Below, in pieces: positions 40,517-49,635 of a stretch of 64,000 nt of DNA. Position numbers and translations under genes: made by a program. Position 1 is the stretch's first letter; every line of letters begins with the position of its first letter. The notes under the pieces are model-generated. The model worked only from the letters and a program-made list of their open reading frames with translations. It was not told where the DNA came from and ran no database searches. Source of the DNA: an uncultured Cytophagales bacterium (GTDB lineage: Bacteria > Bacteroidota > Bacteroidia > Cytophagales > Thermonemataceae); contig CALLAC010000010.1 of NCBI GenBank assembly GCA_938002655.1, positions 84,882-148,881 on the forward strand, given 5' to 3'.

Positions 40517-40538
40517 CCCTGCCCAAGCAGGGTTTTTT
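40517..40538 (+). terminator. Rho-independent terminator
   Basis: ccctgc-ccaa-gcaggg followed by tttttt. Confidence 0.7.
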
Positions 40539-40579
40539 ATTGCTCCAAGAAAATATTGTAATTTCTGTACTAAAAAATT

Positions 40580-40587
40580 TATCTTTG
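40580..40587 (+). promoter_or_regulatory. Bacteroidota-type -7 element (TATCTTTG) upstream of the prohibitin-family gene
   Basis: TAtcTTTG 25 nt before the ATG at 40613, with ATTG about 21 nt upstream. Confidence 0.45.
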
Positions 40588-40612
40588 CGTTCAGAACTAA
40601 ACTTTGTTGGTT

Positions 40613-41509
40613 ATGGCAACCCAAAACAAAAACACAAGTGGTATTAGCGGTTTGTTCAAAATTGTAGTTTCAGTAGCAGTTATTGTGTTGGTAATCACGA
40701 TTATTTCAAGTGCTTGCAAGCGTATTGATGCAGGACATGTAGGACTGGTAGTTAAATTATATGGTTCGGAACGAGGCGTGCAAGATGTTACCGAAGCTAC
40801 AGGTTGGGTATGGTACAACCCTTTTACTACTCAAATTTATGAATTTCCTACCTTTGTGCAGAATGTTGTTTTTACTCGCGATGCTACCGAAGGCAGTAGA
40901 AGCAATGAGGAATTTAGAGTAACCACCAAAGACGGCTTAGTAGTTTCTTTTGATGTATCGATGAATTACCGTGTGGCTCCCAATAAAGCCGCAGAAATTT
41001 TCAGAAAATACAGAAAGCCGCTGGAAGAACTGGATAAAACTGTGATGCGTAACTATATGCGTGAGGCTTACAATAAAGTTTCGGGCAAATATACAGCCGA
41101 ACAACTCTATGAAAACAAAATTCAGTTTCAAAATGAATCGGAAGCAGAAATTAAAGGTTTTTTGGAAAAAGAAGGCTTTGTAGTAGAGCAGGTTGTGCTA
41201 CTCAACGAATTGCGTTTGCCACAAGGCGTAGTAGATAATATCAATGCAAAAATCAATGCCCGCCAAATTGCTCTCAAAAAAGAACAAGAAGTAGCCCAAG
41301 AACGTGCCGAAGCTCAAAAAGAAGTAGAAAAAGCCAAAGGTTATGCCGAAGCTATGCGTATCCGTGCCGAAGCCGAAGCCGAATACAATCGAAAGCTCGC
41401 AGAATCTATCTCGCCCAATCTTATTGAATACGAAAAAATTAAAAAATGGAACGGACAAACCCCCCAATACGTAGGAACAGGCGGTGGAATTATCGTACAA
41501 CCTAAGTAA
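40613..41509 (+). CDS. Prohibitin/SPFH (band 7) family protein
   Basis: CKRIDAGHVGLVVKLYGSERGVQDVTEATGWVWYNPFTTQIYEFPTFVQNV...RAEAQKEVEKAKGYAEAMRIRAEAEAEYNRKL. Confidence 0.92.
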   Translation: MATQNKNTSGISGLFKIVVSVAVIVLVITIISSACKRIDAGHVGLVVKLYGSERGVQDVTEATGWVWYNPFTTQIYEFPTFVQNVVFTRDATEGSRSNEEFRVTTKDGLVVSFDVSMNYRVAPNKAAEIFRKYRKPLEELDKTVMRNYMREAYNKVSGKYTAEQLYENKIQFQNESEAEIKGFLEKEGFVVEQVVLLNELRLPQGVVDNINAKINARQIALKKEQEVAQERAEAQKEVEKAKGYAEAMRIRAEAEAEYNRKLAESISPNLIEYEKIKKWNGQTPQYVGTGGGIIVQPK

Positions 41510-41541
41510 TAAACCAGCCACTCAATCAGTTTGAAATAGCT

Positions 41542-42885
41542 ATGAGCAAGAAAAAAAACAAATCGAAAATTATTTGGTACTTAGTGGGAGTAGTATTTTT
41601 CTTAATTGTTTTTTCGATATTTTTAGGAACTAACAAGAAAAAACTTGAACAAGTAGAAATAGGAGAAGTAAAACTTGGTACAATCGCAGAAAAAGTAGGT
41701 GCTTCGGGGAAAGTTCAACCCGTTACCGAAGTAAAATTAAGCCCCGATGTTTCAGGTGAAATTACAGAATTGTATGTAAAAGAAGGAGATTCGGTAGTAC
41801 AAGGACAGCTACTTTTACGTATTCGCCCCGATAATTATGAGCTTGCCGTACAACGCTCTCAGGCAACACTCAACAATAGCCGTGCCGCTTTGGCTCAGGC
41901 AGAAGCTCGCCGTATGCAAGCAGAAGCTCAACTCATTCGCAGTCAGGCAAATTATGAAAGACAAAAAAAACTTTTTGAACAAAAAGTAATTTCAGAATTA
42001 GAATTTGAACAAGCCACAGCCGAATACAAAGTAGCACAACAAGAACTCGAAGCCGCCAAGCAAAACGTAATTGCCGCCCAATTTAACATTCAGAGTGCTT
42101 CAGCTACTGTTAATGAAACTATCCAAAATCTTACGCGTACTTCAGTGTATGCCCCTATGAGCGGCGTAATTTCCAAACTTTCCGTAGAAAAAGGCGAACG
42201 AGTCGTAGGAACTGCTCAAATGGCAGGTACCGAACTGCTCCGCATCGCCAACCTGAACGAAATGGAAGTGCGAGTTGATGTCAACGAAAATGATATTATT
42301 CGGGTTTCGCTGGGCGATACAGCTGATGTAGAAGTAGAAGCCTACCGAAATCGCAAATTCAAAGGCATTGTTACAGCCATTGCCAATACTGCCAATCCTA
42401 CGATTTCTGCCGAAGCTGTAACCGAATTTCAAGTGAAAGTAAAAATTTTAAGCGAATCGTACCAAGACCTGAAAACTAAAAGCGGTAGGCTCTCTCCTTT
42501 TCGTCCAGGTACAAGTGCTAGTGTAGAAATTATTACACAAACCAAAAAAAATATCCCAATTGTGCCTCTTGCCGCAGTAGTTGCCAAAAGCGAAGAAGAA
42601 ATAAAAAAACAAAGTAACAAAAGCTATGAGGAAAACCAAACTAATGAAAAAAATACCAAAGATGATAAGAAAAACAAAACCGAAAACGAAAAAAAAGAAT
42701 ATGTTTTTGTCTACAATGAAAAAAACAAAAAAGTTAGCTTGCGTGAAGTAAAAACAGGTATCAGCGACTTTGAAAATATCGAAATTATTTCAGGCTTGAA
42801 AGTAGGCGAAAAAATTGTAACAGCCCCTTTCCAAGCAATTGATAGAAAACTCAAAGACGGTGATGAAGTAGAAGTAAAAAAGTAG
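41542..42885 (+). CDS. HlyD/MacA-type periplasmic adaptor (membrane fusion protein)
   Basis: GASGKVQPVTEVKLSPDVSGEITELYVKEGDSVVQGQLLLRI; barrel-sandwich hybrid flanking a coiled coil. Confidence 0.9.
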   Translation: MSKKKNKSKIIWYLVGVVFFLIVFSIFLGTNKKKLEQVEIGEVKLGTIAEKVGASGKVQPVTEVKLSPDVSGEITELYVKEGDSVVQGQLLLRIRPDNYELAVQRSQATLNNSRAALAQAEARRMQAEAQLIRSQANYERQKKLFEQKVISELEFEQATAEYKVAQQELEAAKQNVIAAQFNIQSASATVNETIQNLTRTSVYAPMSGVISKLSVEKGERVVGTAQMAGTELLRIANLNEMEVRVDVNENDIIRVSLGDTADVEVEAYRNRKFKGIVTAIANTANPTISAEAVTEFQVKVKILSESYQDLKTKSGRLSPFRPGTSASVEIITQTKKNIPIVPLAAVVAKSEEEIKKQSNKSYEENQTNEKNTKDDKKNKTENEKKEYVFVYNEKNKKVSLREVKTGISDFENIEIISGLKVGEKIVTAPFQAIDRKLKDGDEVEVKK

Positions 42886-42888
42886 ATA

Positions 42889-43635
42889 TTAAGGCTGGGT
42901 GGTTACTCTAAACTCGCTTCCGTAACGTATCTGTACTCTTTTGGTATAAAATCTGAAATAATATGTGGTATTAGGTTGCAAGTTCGTAATGGTGTATGTT
43001 TTTCTAAATTGTGGGCTACCAGACAGGCAGGTTAAAAGAAAATCATCTGCTAAAACATCTGATATTTTTCCAATATGATTATTTTCAGAAGGTTGAGGTT
43101 GTGTATGATAATAAAAACCGAACTCTATTTGAAAGTTATAAAGAGCATTATTCAGACAGTCTTCACTTAAATCAATCACATAGTCAAACGTAATACTTGT
43201 AGAAGTAGAACTGATATTTTCAAAATAGCCATAGCTCAATTCTATTTTTTCTACATTTCCAAAATGTATTTGATTATCAAAAACATAACTTTTTACAAAA
43301 ACTTTTTTAGTTTCATTAGGAGCAATAATCAACCTTCTATCGGTGTACAGAAGGCTAAAATGTTCCAAGTGCACCGAGTCTGGGTGAGAGGTAGAAAGGT
43401 TTATCGGACTTTGTGAAAAATCGGGGTTATTGATATTATCACTATCAAAGTAAATCATAAAGCCAAATTTTTTAATAGGCTTTTGTGGGTTGTAATCAAT
43501 CAGATGTGCCTTTAAAATAAGCGTGCTATCGTTTTTTTCTTCAATAGGCAAGGTAACGAGCATTACTTTCCTTTCCAGAGGCTTGCACGTAGATAATACC
43601 AAAAAGGGTATCGATAAAAGTAAAAAATGTTTCAT
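42889..43635 (-). CDS. Lipoprotein with fibronectin type III-like C-terminal segment, hypothetical
   Basis: MKHFLLLSIPFLVLSTCKP; RKTYTITNLQPNTTYYFRFYTKRVQIRYGSEFRVTT. Confidence 0.6.
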   Translation of the reverse strand: MKHFLLLSIPFLVLSTCKPLERKVMLVTLPIEEKNDSTLILKAHLIDYNPQKPIKKFGFMIYFDSDNINNPDFSQSPINLSTSHPDSVHLEHFSLLYTDRRLIIAPNETKKVFVKSYVFDNQIHFGNVEKIELSYGYFENISSTSTSITFDYVIDLSEDCLNNALYNFQIEFGFYYHTQPQPSENNHIGKISDVLADDFLLTCLSGSPQFRKTYTITNLQPNTTYYFRFYTKRVQIRYGSEFRVTTQP

Positions 43636-43736
43636 ATTCGTAATTTGGTTATATGTGCAAAATTTAGTTTTTTTTCTGAAAAAGTCAATAAAAAGGCAGT
43701 ATTATTTTCGTATGAAAGTATCATTAAATTTATTCT

Positions 43737-44375
43737 ATGGAACTACTTGCTGAAATTATTCAAAGTTATGCCGAACTTCACACAAGTCCTGAAAATGAAG
43801 TTTTGAAAGAGCTCAATCGTCAAACGCACTTAAAAGTTTTAATGCCTCGTATGCTTTCAGGGCATTTGCAAGGGCGTTTTTTGGCAATGTTTTCTCGAAT
43901 ACTTCAACCTTATCGAATTTTAGAAATAGGCACTTATACGGGCTATTCGGCTTTGTGCCTTGCAGAAGGTTTGCAAGAAAATGGCAAACTCATAACCATT
44001 GACAAAAATGAAGAATTGGAGGATTTTGCTAACAATTTTTTTGCAAAAGCAGGTTTAGCACATAAAATAAAAATGCTCATTGGCAATGCTTTGGAAATTG
44101 TTCCTACACTCCAAGAAACTTGGGATTTAGTATTTATTGATGCCGATAAGCTCAATTATGCCAAATATTACGAAATGGTTTTGCCCCAAACACGCAAAGG
44201 TGGCTGGATTATTGCCGATAATGTGCTTTGGTCTGGTAAAGTAGCAGATACACAATACACCGATAAAGATACAGAAGCACTGCGAGCCTTTAATAAACTT
44301 GTACAAAACGATACAAGAGTAGAAAATCTGCTTTTGCCTTTACGAGATGGCTTGATGATAGCAAGAAAATTGTAA
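43737..44375 (+). CDS. O-methyltransferase (class I SAM, caffeoyl-CoA OMT-like)
   Basis: RILEIGTYTGYSALCLAEGLQENGKLITIDKNEE...WDLVFIDADKLNYAKYYEMVLPQTRKGGWIIADNVLWSGKV. Confidence 0.92.
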   Translation: MELLAEIIQSYAELHTSPENEVLKELNRQTHLKVLMPRMLSGHLQGRFLAMFSRILQPYRILEIGTYTGYSALCLAEGLQENGKLITIDKNEELEDFANNFFAKAGLAHKIKMLIGNALEIVPTLQETWDLVFIDADKLNYAKYYEMVLPQTRKGGWIIADNVLWSGKVADTQYTDKDTEALRAFNKLVQNDTRVENLLLPLRDGLMIARKL

Positions 44376-44445
44376 TGAAATTGGAGAAATCGTATAAAAA
44401 TTTTAACTTGAAACAAAATTTTCGCAATCTACAACTCTACAAGCT

Positions 44446-45876
44446 ATGAGAATTCTTTTCAACAAAACTAAAATTATTGCAACACTCGGACCATCCACCA
44501 ATACCAAAGAGAAAATCTTACAACTTGCCCAAGGAGGTGTAGATGTATTTCGGCTTAACTTTTCGCACGGCACTTACGAAGGGCATCAGGAAATTATCAA
44601 TCATATCAAGGAAATCAACCGAGAGTATGGCTTAAATTTGTGCTGTTTGCAAGATTTACAAGGACCCAAAATTCGGATTGGAGCGGTAGAAAACAACGGC
44701 ATAGAGCTAGAAGAAGGACAAGATTTTACCATTACCATCGAAGAAATGCTTGGCAACAAGCAAATGGTAAGTACGGTGTATCAGTTTTTGCCCAAAGATG
44801 TAAAAGTGGGTGAAACTATCTTACTTGATGATGGCAAAATAGAACTTATTGTTACAGGCAAAAATGAAAAGCAAGTCTTCACAAAAGTTATTCACGGTGG
44901 CTTACTCAAATCTAAAAAGGGAATGAACTTACCCCAAACAGAAGTTTCTTCGCCTTCGCTTACCGAAAAAGATACCGAAGATGTGTTGTTCGGATTAGAA
45001 AATGATTTAGAATGGATAGCTCTTTCGTTTGTACGAACAGCAACAGATATTCTACTTTTACGGCATTTAGTTCAACTAAAAGGCAAAAGTCCGAAAATTA
45101 TTGCCAAAATAGAGCGTCCCGAAGCTATTGAAAATATTGACGAAATCATCAAAGTTGCCGATGGTGTGATGGTGGCTCGTGGCGACTTGGGCGTAGAAAT
45201 GGATGCCGAATTGGTGCCTCTTTTACAAAAAATGATAGTAGAAAAGTGCCAAAAAGCCGCTAAGCCCGTCATTATTGCTACACAAATGATGGAAAGTATG
45301 ATAGCCAACCCTCGCCCTACACGTGCCGAAACCAATGATATTGCCAACGCTGTTGTAGATGGTGCCGATGCCCTGATGCTCTCTGCCGAAACTGCCATTG
45401 GAATGTACCCCATGCAGGTTATCCGTAGTATGGTAAAAACTATTCAGTATGTAGAAGAACGCGTGAAAAAATTATATCACAAAAATTTAGAAGTAGATAG
45501 AAACTCTAAAACCTTTTATAGCGATAGCCTCATTGCGGCGGCTTGCAATTTAGCTCGCCAAACAGATGCCAAAGCCATTGTAGGTATGACTAACTCGGGC
45601 TATACGGCTTATCGTCTAGCAAGCCATCGCCCCGAAGCAGATATTTTTATTTTCACTAGCAACAAACCCCTAATGAACACACTTAACTTGGTTTGGGGTG
45701 TACGAACTTTCTTTTACGATAAATTTATTTCTACCGATACTACTTTCAAAGATATTATTGATATTCTCAAAGAAAAAAACTACGTAAGCGAAGGCGATGT
45801 CGTTATTCAGCTTGCCAGTATGCCTATTGAAGAAAAACAACGAACCAATGCTGTAAAAATTAGCCTTGTTTCCTAA
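44446..45876 (+). CDS. pyk: Pyruvate kinase
   Basis: NKTKIIATLGPSTNTKEKI, RLNFSHGTYEGH, MVARGDLGVEM, KPVIIATQMMESMIANPRPTRAETNDIANAV. Confidence 0.96.
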   Translation: MRILFNKTKIIATLGPSTNTKEKILQLAQGGVDVFRLNFSHGTYEGHQEIINHIKEINREYGLNLCCLQDLQGPKIRIGAVENNGIELEEGQDFTITIEEMLGNKQMVSTVYQFLPKDVKVGETILLDDGKIELIVTGKNEKQVFTKVIHGGLLKSKKGMNLPQTEVSSPSLTEKDTEDVLFGLENDLEWIALSFVRTATDILLLRHLVQLKGKSPKIIAKIERPEAIENIDEIIKVADGVMVARGDLGVEMDAELVPLLQKMIVEKCQKAAKPVIIATQMMESMIANPRPTRAETNDIANAVVDGADALMLSAETAIGMYPMQVIRSMVKTIQYVEERVKKLYHKNLEVDRNSKTFYSDSLIAAACNLARQTDAKAIVGMTNSGYTAYRLASHRPEADIFIFTSNKPLMNTLNLVWGVRTFFYDKFISTDTTFKDIIDILKEKNYVSEGDVVIQLASMPIEEKQRTNAVKISLVS

Positions 45877-45919
45877 CAAATCAAATTGAAAGTAGTTTCT
45901 ATGGAAAAAAGAACGTTTT

Positions 45920-46450
45920 ATGCTGAAAAAACTCACTTTTTTTCTCTTTTTAGTAAACTACCAAGCTACGGCACAAGTTTTATGGCAAGTGAAAGATGCC
46001 CGAATAAACTTTAAAATCAAAAATTTTGGCAGTTATGTCAATGGTTCTTTAAATGGTTTGGAAGCAAAAATTTATTTTTCTCCCGAAAATCTATCTCAAA
46101 GCAATATAGAAGCCTCTGTAAAAGCAGAAACTATCAATACAGGCAACAAAACCCGTGATAAGCACTTACGAAAAGATGATTACCTAGATGTGATTAAGTT
46201 TCCATTGTTACGCATGAAATCCACAAGAATCATCAAAGAAGACAAAGACCTATTTCTAGGTTATTTTGAGCTTACTATTCGCAACAAAACCCAAGCAGTG
46301 CAGATGCCTTTTCGTTTTGTATCTAATGGCAACGAAGCGACTTTTTCAGGTAGTTTTAGTATCAATCGCAGAGATTTTGGCGTAGGAGGAAAAAGCTGGG
46401 TTCTAGGAGACGAAGTGATAGTAAACGTAGAAGTAAAAGCACAAAAATAA
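45920..46450 (+). CDS. YceI family protein
   Basis: ARINFKIKNFGSYVNGSLNGLEAKIYFSPENLSQSNIEASVKAETINTGNKTRDKHLRKDDYLDVIKFP. Confidence 0.87.
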   Translation: MLKKLTFFLFLVNYQATAQVLWQVKDARINFKIKNFGSYVNGSLNGLEAKIYFSPENLSQSNIEASVKAETINTGNKTRDKHLRKDDYLDVIKFPLLRMKSTRIIKEDKDLFLGYFELTIRNKTQAVQMPFRFVSNGNEATFSGSFSINRRDFGVGGKSWVLGDEVIVNVEVKAQK

Positions 46451-46454
46451 AAAA

Positions 46455-46478
46455 CCCTTCACTTTGGCAAGTGAAGGG
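46455..46478. terminator. Bidirectional terminator hairpin
   Basis: cccttcact-ttggca-agtgaaggg between convergent genes. Confidence 0.65.
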
Positions 46479-46485
46479 AATTCAA

Positions 46486-47061
46486 TTAGTTTCCTAGTAA
46501 GTGCACCCTGAACATTTTAATAGCAATGGCAAGTAAAATAACACCAAAGACCTTACGCAATACGTCTGTCCCTGCTTGTCCGAGCTTGCGTTCTATCCAA
46601 CCAGAGGCTTTCAGTACGATATACACTAAGATCAGGTTCAGTACAATGGCTACAAGAATAGAAAGTTGTTGATATTCGGCACGAAGCGAAAGTATGGTTG
46701 TCATTGTACCTGCTCCTGCAATAATCGGAAAGGCAATAGGCACAATAGAAGCCGAAGAAACATTTCCCTGCATTTCACTGCGGAAAAAGTGAATGCCCAA
46801 CACCATTTCTAGCCCTAGAAAGAAAATTACAAGTGCCCCTGCAATCGCAAATGAGGGTGTATCTAAACCTAATACTTTCAGAATGCTTTCTCCTAAAAAG
46901 AGGAAAGCAATCATTATCAAACCTGCTACAAATGTAGCTTGCGTAGCATGTAATGCACCTGTACGCTTCTTCAAATCAATAATTACAGGCACCGAACCCA
47001 AAATATCAATTACTGAAAATAAAATCAGCGATACACTTAAAATTTCCTTAAAGTTCAACAT
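46486..47061 (-). CDS. MarC family integral membrane protein
   Basis: LFSVIDILGSVPVIIDLKKRTG...FPIIAGAGTMTTILSL. Confidence 0.9.
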   Translation of the reverse strand: MLNFKEILSVSLILFSVIDILGSVPVIIDLKKRTGALHATQATFVAGLIMIAFLFLGESILKVLGLDTPSFAIAGALVIFFLGLEMVLGIHFFRSEMQGNVSSASIVPIAFPIIAGAGTMTTILSLRAEYQQLSILVAIVLNLILVYIVLKASGWIERKLGQAGTDVLRKVFGVILLAIAIKMFRVHLLGN

Positions 47062-47308
47062 AGCCAAAAACAGTTTTGTATTTCCAAAGCAAAATTACTA
47101 ACAAATTCCTTGCCAAACAAAATTTTGTAAACAATTTTTATTTACAAACTTTTTAACCTTGAAAAATTCAACAATAAAATTGGAAAAATTAAAAAAAAAG
47201 CCGTAAAATGACAATATTTCAAACAATCGGATTTGAAAAATTTAATAACTAAAAAAAACAAAAAAATATTATGTAAAACTTGTTTTTGGCAATAAACCAA
47301 ATTTTATT

Positions 47309-48109
47309 TTGTCTTTTTCAGATTACTTTCACAAAAAAATTGCAATATCAGCAAAAACCTTGTATTTTTGTCAGAAAAAATTTGTGAAAAGACAAAAAAA
47401 CACTTATTTTCAGTTCAAGCAATTTCGTATAGAACAAGCCAACACAGCAATGAAAGTAAGCACAGAGGCTTGTATTTTAGGAGCCTGGGCTTTTGCAGAA
47501 AACCCACAAAAAATCTTAGATATAGGTGCAGGTACAGGCTTGCTCTCCCTGATGCTCGCCCAACGCTTCCCCAATAGCCAAATTGAAGCTGTTGAAATAG
47601 AAAATGATGCCTTTCGGCAAGCTCAACAGAATGTAGCACGTAGCCCTTTCTGTGCAAATATTCACCTTTATCATACCTCTATTCAGGCTTTTGCCCAAAG
47701 TCAAAAAATGCCTACTTACGACCTGATAGTCTGCAATCCGCCTTTTTATGCAAATTATTTGCAAGCCAGCAACCACAAGCTCAATATTGCTCTACACCAA
47801 AATACCCTTCAACTACACGAACTAGTAGAGGTTTTAGGTTTGTTATTAAAATCAGAAGGTAGAGCTTTTTTGCTATTACCACCCTTTTTTATGGATAAGT
47901 TTTGTGTTTTAGCCCAACAACGCAATCTGTTTCCTCAAAAAAGATTAAACATTTTTCACAGCCCCAAACATCAAATCTTACGTACAATTATCGCTTTCGG
48001 AAGCTCGAAGTGTAAGCCTGATACCGAAAATTTATTTATCAAAAACGAAACAGGAAAGTACACAAACAAATTTGAAGCCTTACTCAAAAACTTTTACTTG
48101 TACTTATAG
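47309..48109 (+). CDS. tRNA1(Val) A37 N6-methyltransferase-like (TrmN6/YfiC)
   Basis: FKQFRIEQANTAMKVSTEACILGAWA, ILDIGAGTGLLSLMLAQR, DLIVCNPPFY. Exact start uncertain. Confidence 0.87.
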   Translation: MSFSDYFHKKIAISAKTLYFCQKKFVKRQKNTYFQFKQFRIEQANTAMKVSTEACILGAWAFAENPQKILDIGAGTGLLSLMLAQRFPNSQIEAVEIENDAFRQAQQNVARSPFCANIHLYHTSIQAFAQSQKMPTYDLIVCNPPFYANYLQASNHKLNIALHQNTLQLHELVEVLGLLLKSEGRAFLLLPPFFMDKFCVLAQQRNLFPQKRLNIFHSPKHQILRTIIAFGSSKCKPDTENLFIKNETGKYTNKFEALLKNFYLYL

Positions 48110-48127
48110 GTTTGTACCTATGAAACT

Positions 48128-48796
48128 ATGCTTATCGAAAGTTTCTACCAAAAATCTATTCAGCCTGAAGCACTCGACCGTTTTCTGTCAGAAGCCTGGC
48201 GGCATTTCGGCGAATATTTTTTTCGATACAAAGTTTCTAGCCTAGAAACAGGCAACACGGTGAAATTTGTTAAAGTAATTCCATTACGAATTTGCCTCGA
48301 AAACTTTCAATTGAGTAAAAGTCAGCGAAAAATTTTACAAAAAAACGCATTTTTTAGCGTAAAAAAACAGTTGATAAAGCTCTATCAAGCCAAGTATGCC
48401 TTGTTTAAAAAGCATGCTCTGCGTTTTTCGCCAAATACACGTCCTTCATCATTACATGATTTCGTTTCAGATAATCCTGAGAGCGTACCTCTTCCTACTT
48501 ACGAAATAGAAGTATGGGATAAAAACCGACTTATAGCTTGTAGCTTTGTCGATATTACTACCAATGCATTTTCAAGCATTTATGCTATGTTCGATACCGA
48601 CTATGCAAGATATAGTTTGGGCATTTTCACTCTTCTGAAAGAAATAGAATGGGCACAGAATTTAGGAAAAAAGTATCTCTATTTAGGCTATGCCTACGAT
48701 GTAAACTCTTTTTATGACTACAAAAAACGTTTTTCAGGGCTTGAAAGCTACAATTGGGAGAAAAGCCGTTGGGAGCCTTTTACTTCTCATCACTAA
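48128..48796 (+). CDS. Arginyl/leucyl-tRNA--protein transferase-like (ATE1/Bpt C-terminal GNAT fold)
   Basis: WRHFGEYFFRYKV...VIPLRICLENFQLSKSQRKILQKN and YSLGIFTLLKEIEWAQNLGKKYLYLGYAY...YDYKKRFSGLESYNWEKSRWEPF. Confidence 0.75.
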   Translation: MLIESFYQKSIQPEALDRFLSEAWRHFGEYFFRYKVSSLETGNTVKFVKVIPLRICLENFQLSKSQRKILQKNAFFSVKKQLIKLYQAKYALFKKHALRFSPNTRPSSLHDFVSDNPESVPLPTYEIEVWDKNRLIACSFVDITTNAFSSIYAMFDTDYARYSLGIFTLLKEIEWAQNLGKKYLYLGYAYDVNSFYDYKKRFSGLESYNWEKSRWEPFTSHH

Positions 48797-49611
48797 CTTT
48801 TTACACTACCTACAGCATAGGCTTTTCCTTCGGCTTTAGGTACACCTCCTTGTTTTTCGAGCGTAATAATAAACTTTTGTGGCTTTTTGAAACATTTGAC
48901 AGGAGAGAACTTCCCCCAATCAAATACACCTGCGTCCCAAATTATATTGTCATCTGTCAGTGCCCACAGTTGATATTGTTTGCCTTGTGGCGGCTGTGGT
49001 AACGAATTTGTGAAAATAAAGGCTTTGTTTTCTTTTTCGTTCCAAAAAACTGTAGCATAAGACTGCGGAGCCACTTCTTGCAATCCCTGCAAATAGGTAA
49101 TTTGATAGTCAGGATTTTGCAACAAAGAAAGTTTTTGCTCAGTAGTTTGGTATTGCGTTTGCAATAATGTAATTTTCTTTTGGCTTTCTACATTTTGGGC
49201 TTGAACAACAGATAGCTCTCGTTCTGTTTCTTTTAGGTTTTGGTACAATTGCACATTGAGCAAAGCACTGAAAACCAACAGAATTAGGGAAGCCGCTAAG
49301 CCGTATTTCCACTTTTGTATCGAAGGGAAAGGCACAATACGGCTGTCGGAGCTATGTTCAGATTCTAAATTTAGCTCTACATTTTCAGTATTGCGAATTT
49401 TCTCAAAAACTTTTTGTTTAAGATGAGCGGGTACAGGCACTTCATATTGAGCTAGATATTCGTTCATGGCATTTTGCAGGCTTTCCAACTCCTGTCTAAC
49501 TTCGGGATATAAAGCCGCCATACGCTCCACTTCTTGTTTTTCTTCTTCTGTAGCCGCACCCAGTACATATACACTTAATATACCTGATTCTATAAATTTT
49601 TGCACTTTCAA
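48793..49611 (-). CDS. Anti-sigma factor (RskA-like C-terminal domain)
   Basis: YVLGAATEEEKQEVERMAALYPEVRQEL; central TM; ATVFWNEKENKAFIFTNSLPQPPQGKQYQLWALTDD. Confidence 0.85.
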   Translation of the reverse strand: MKVQKFIESGILSVYVLGAATEEEKQEVERMAALYPEVRQELESLQNAMNEYLAQYEVPVPAHLKQKVFEKIRNTENVELNLESEHSSDSRIVPFPSIQKWKYGLAASLILLVFSALLNVQLYQNLKETERELSVVQAQNVESQKKITLLQTQYQTTEQKLSLLQNPDYQITYLQGLQEVAPQSYATVFWNEKENKAFIFTNSLPQPPQGKQYQLWALTDDNIIWDAGVFDWGKFSPVKCFKKPQKFIITLEKQGGVPKAEGKAYAVGSVKS

Positions 49612-49635
49612 GGTAGTAAATAATTTGAATTCAAT

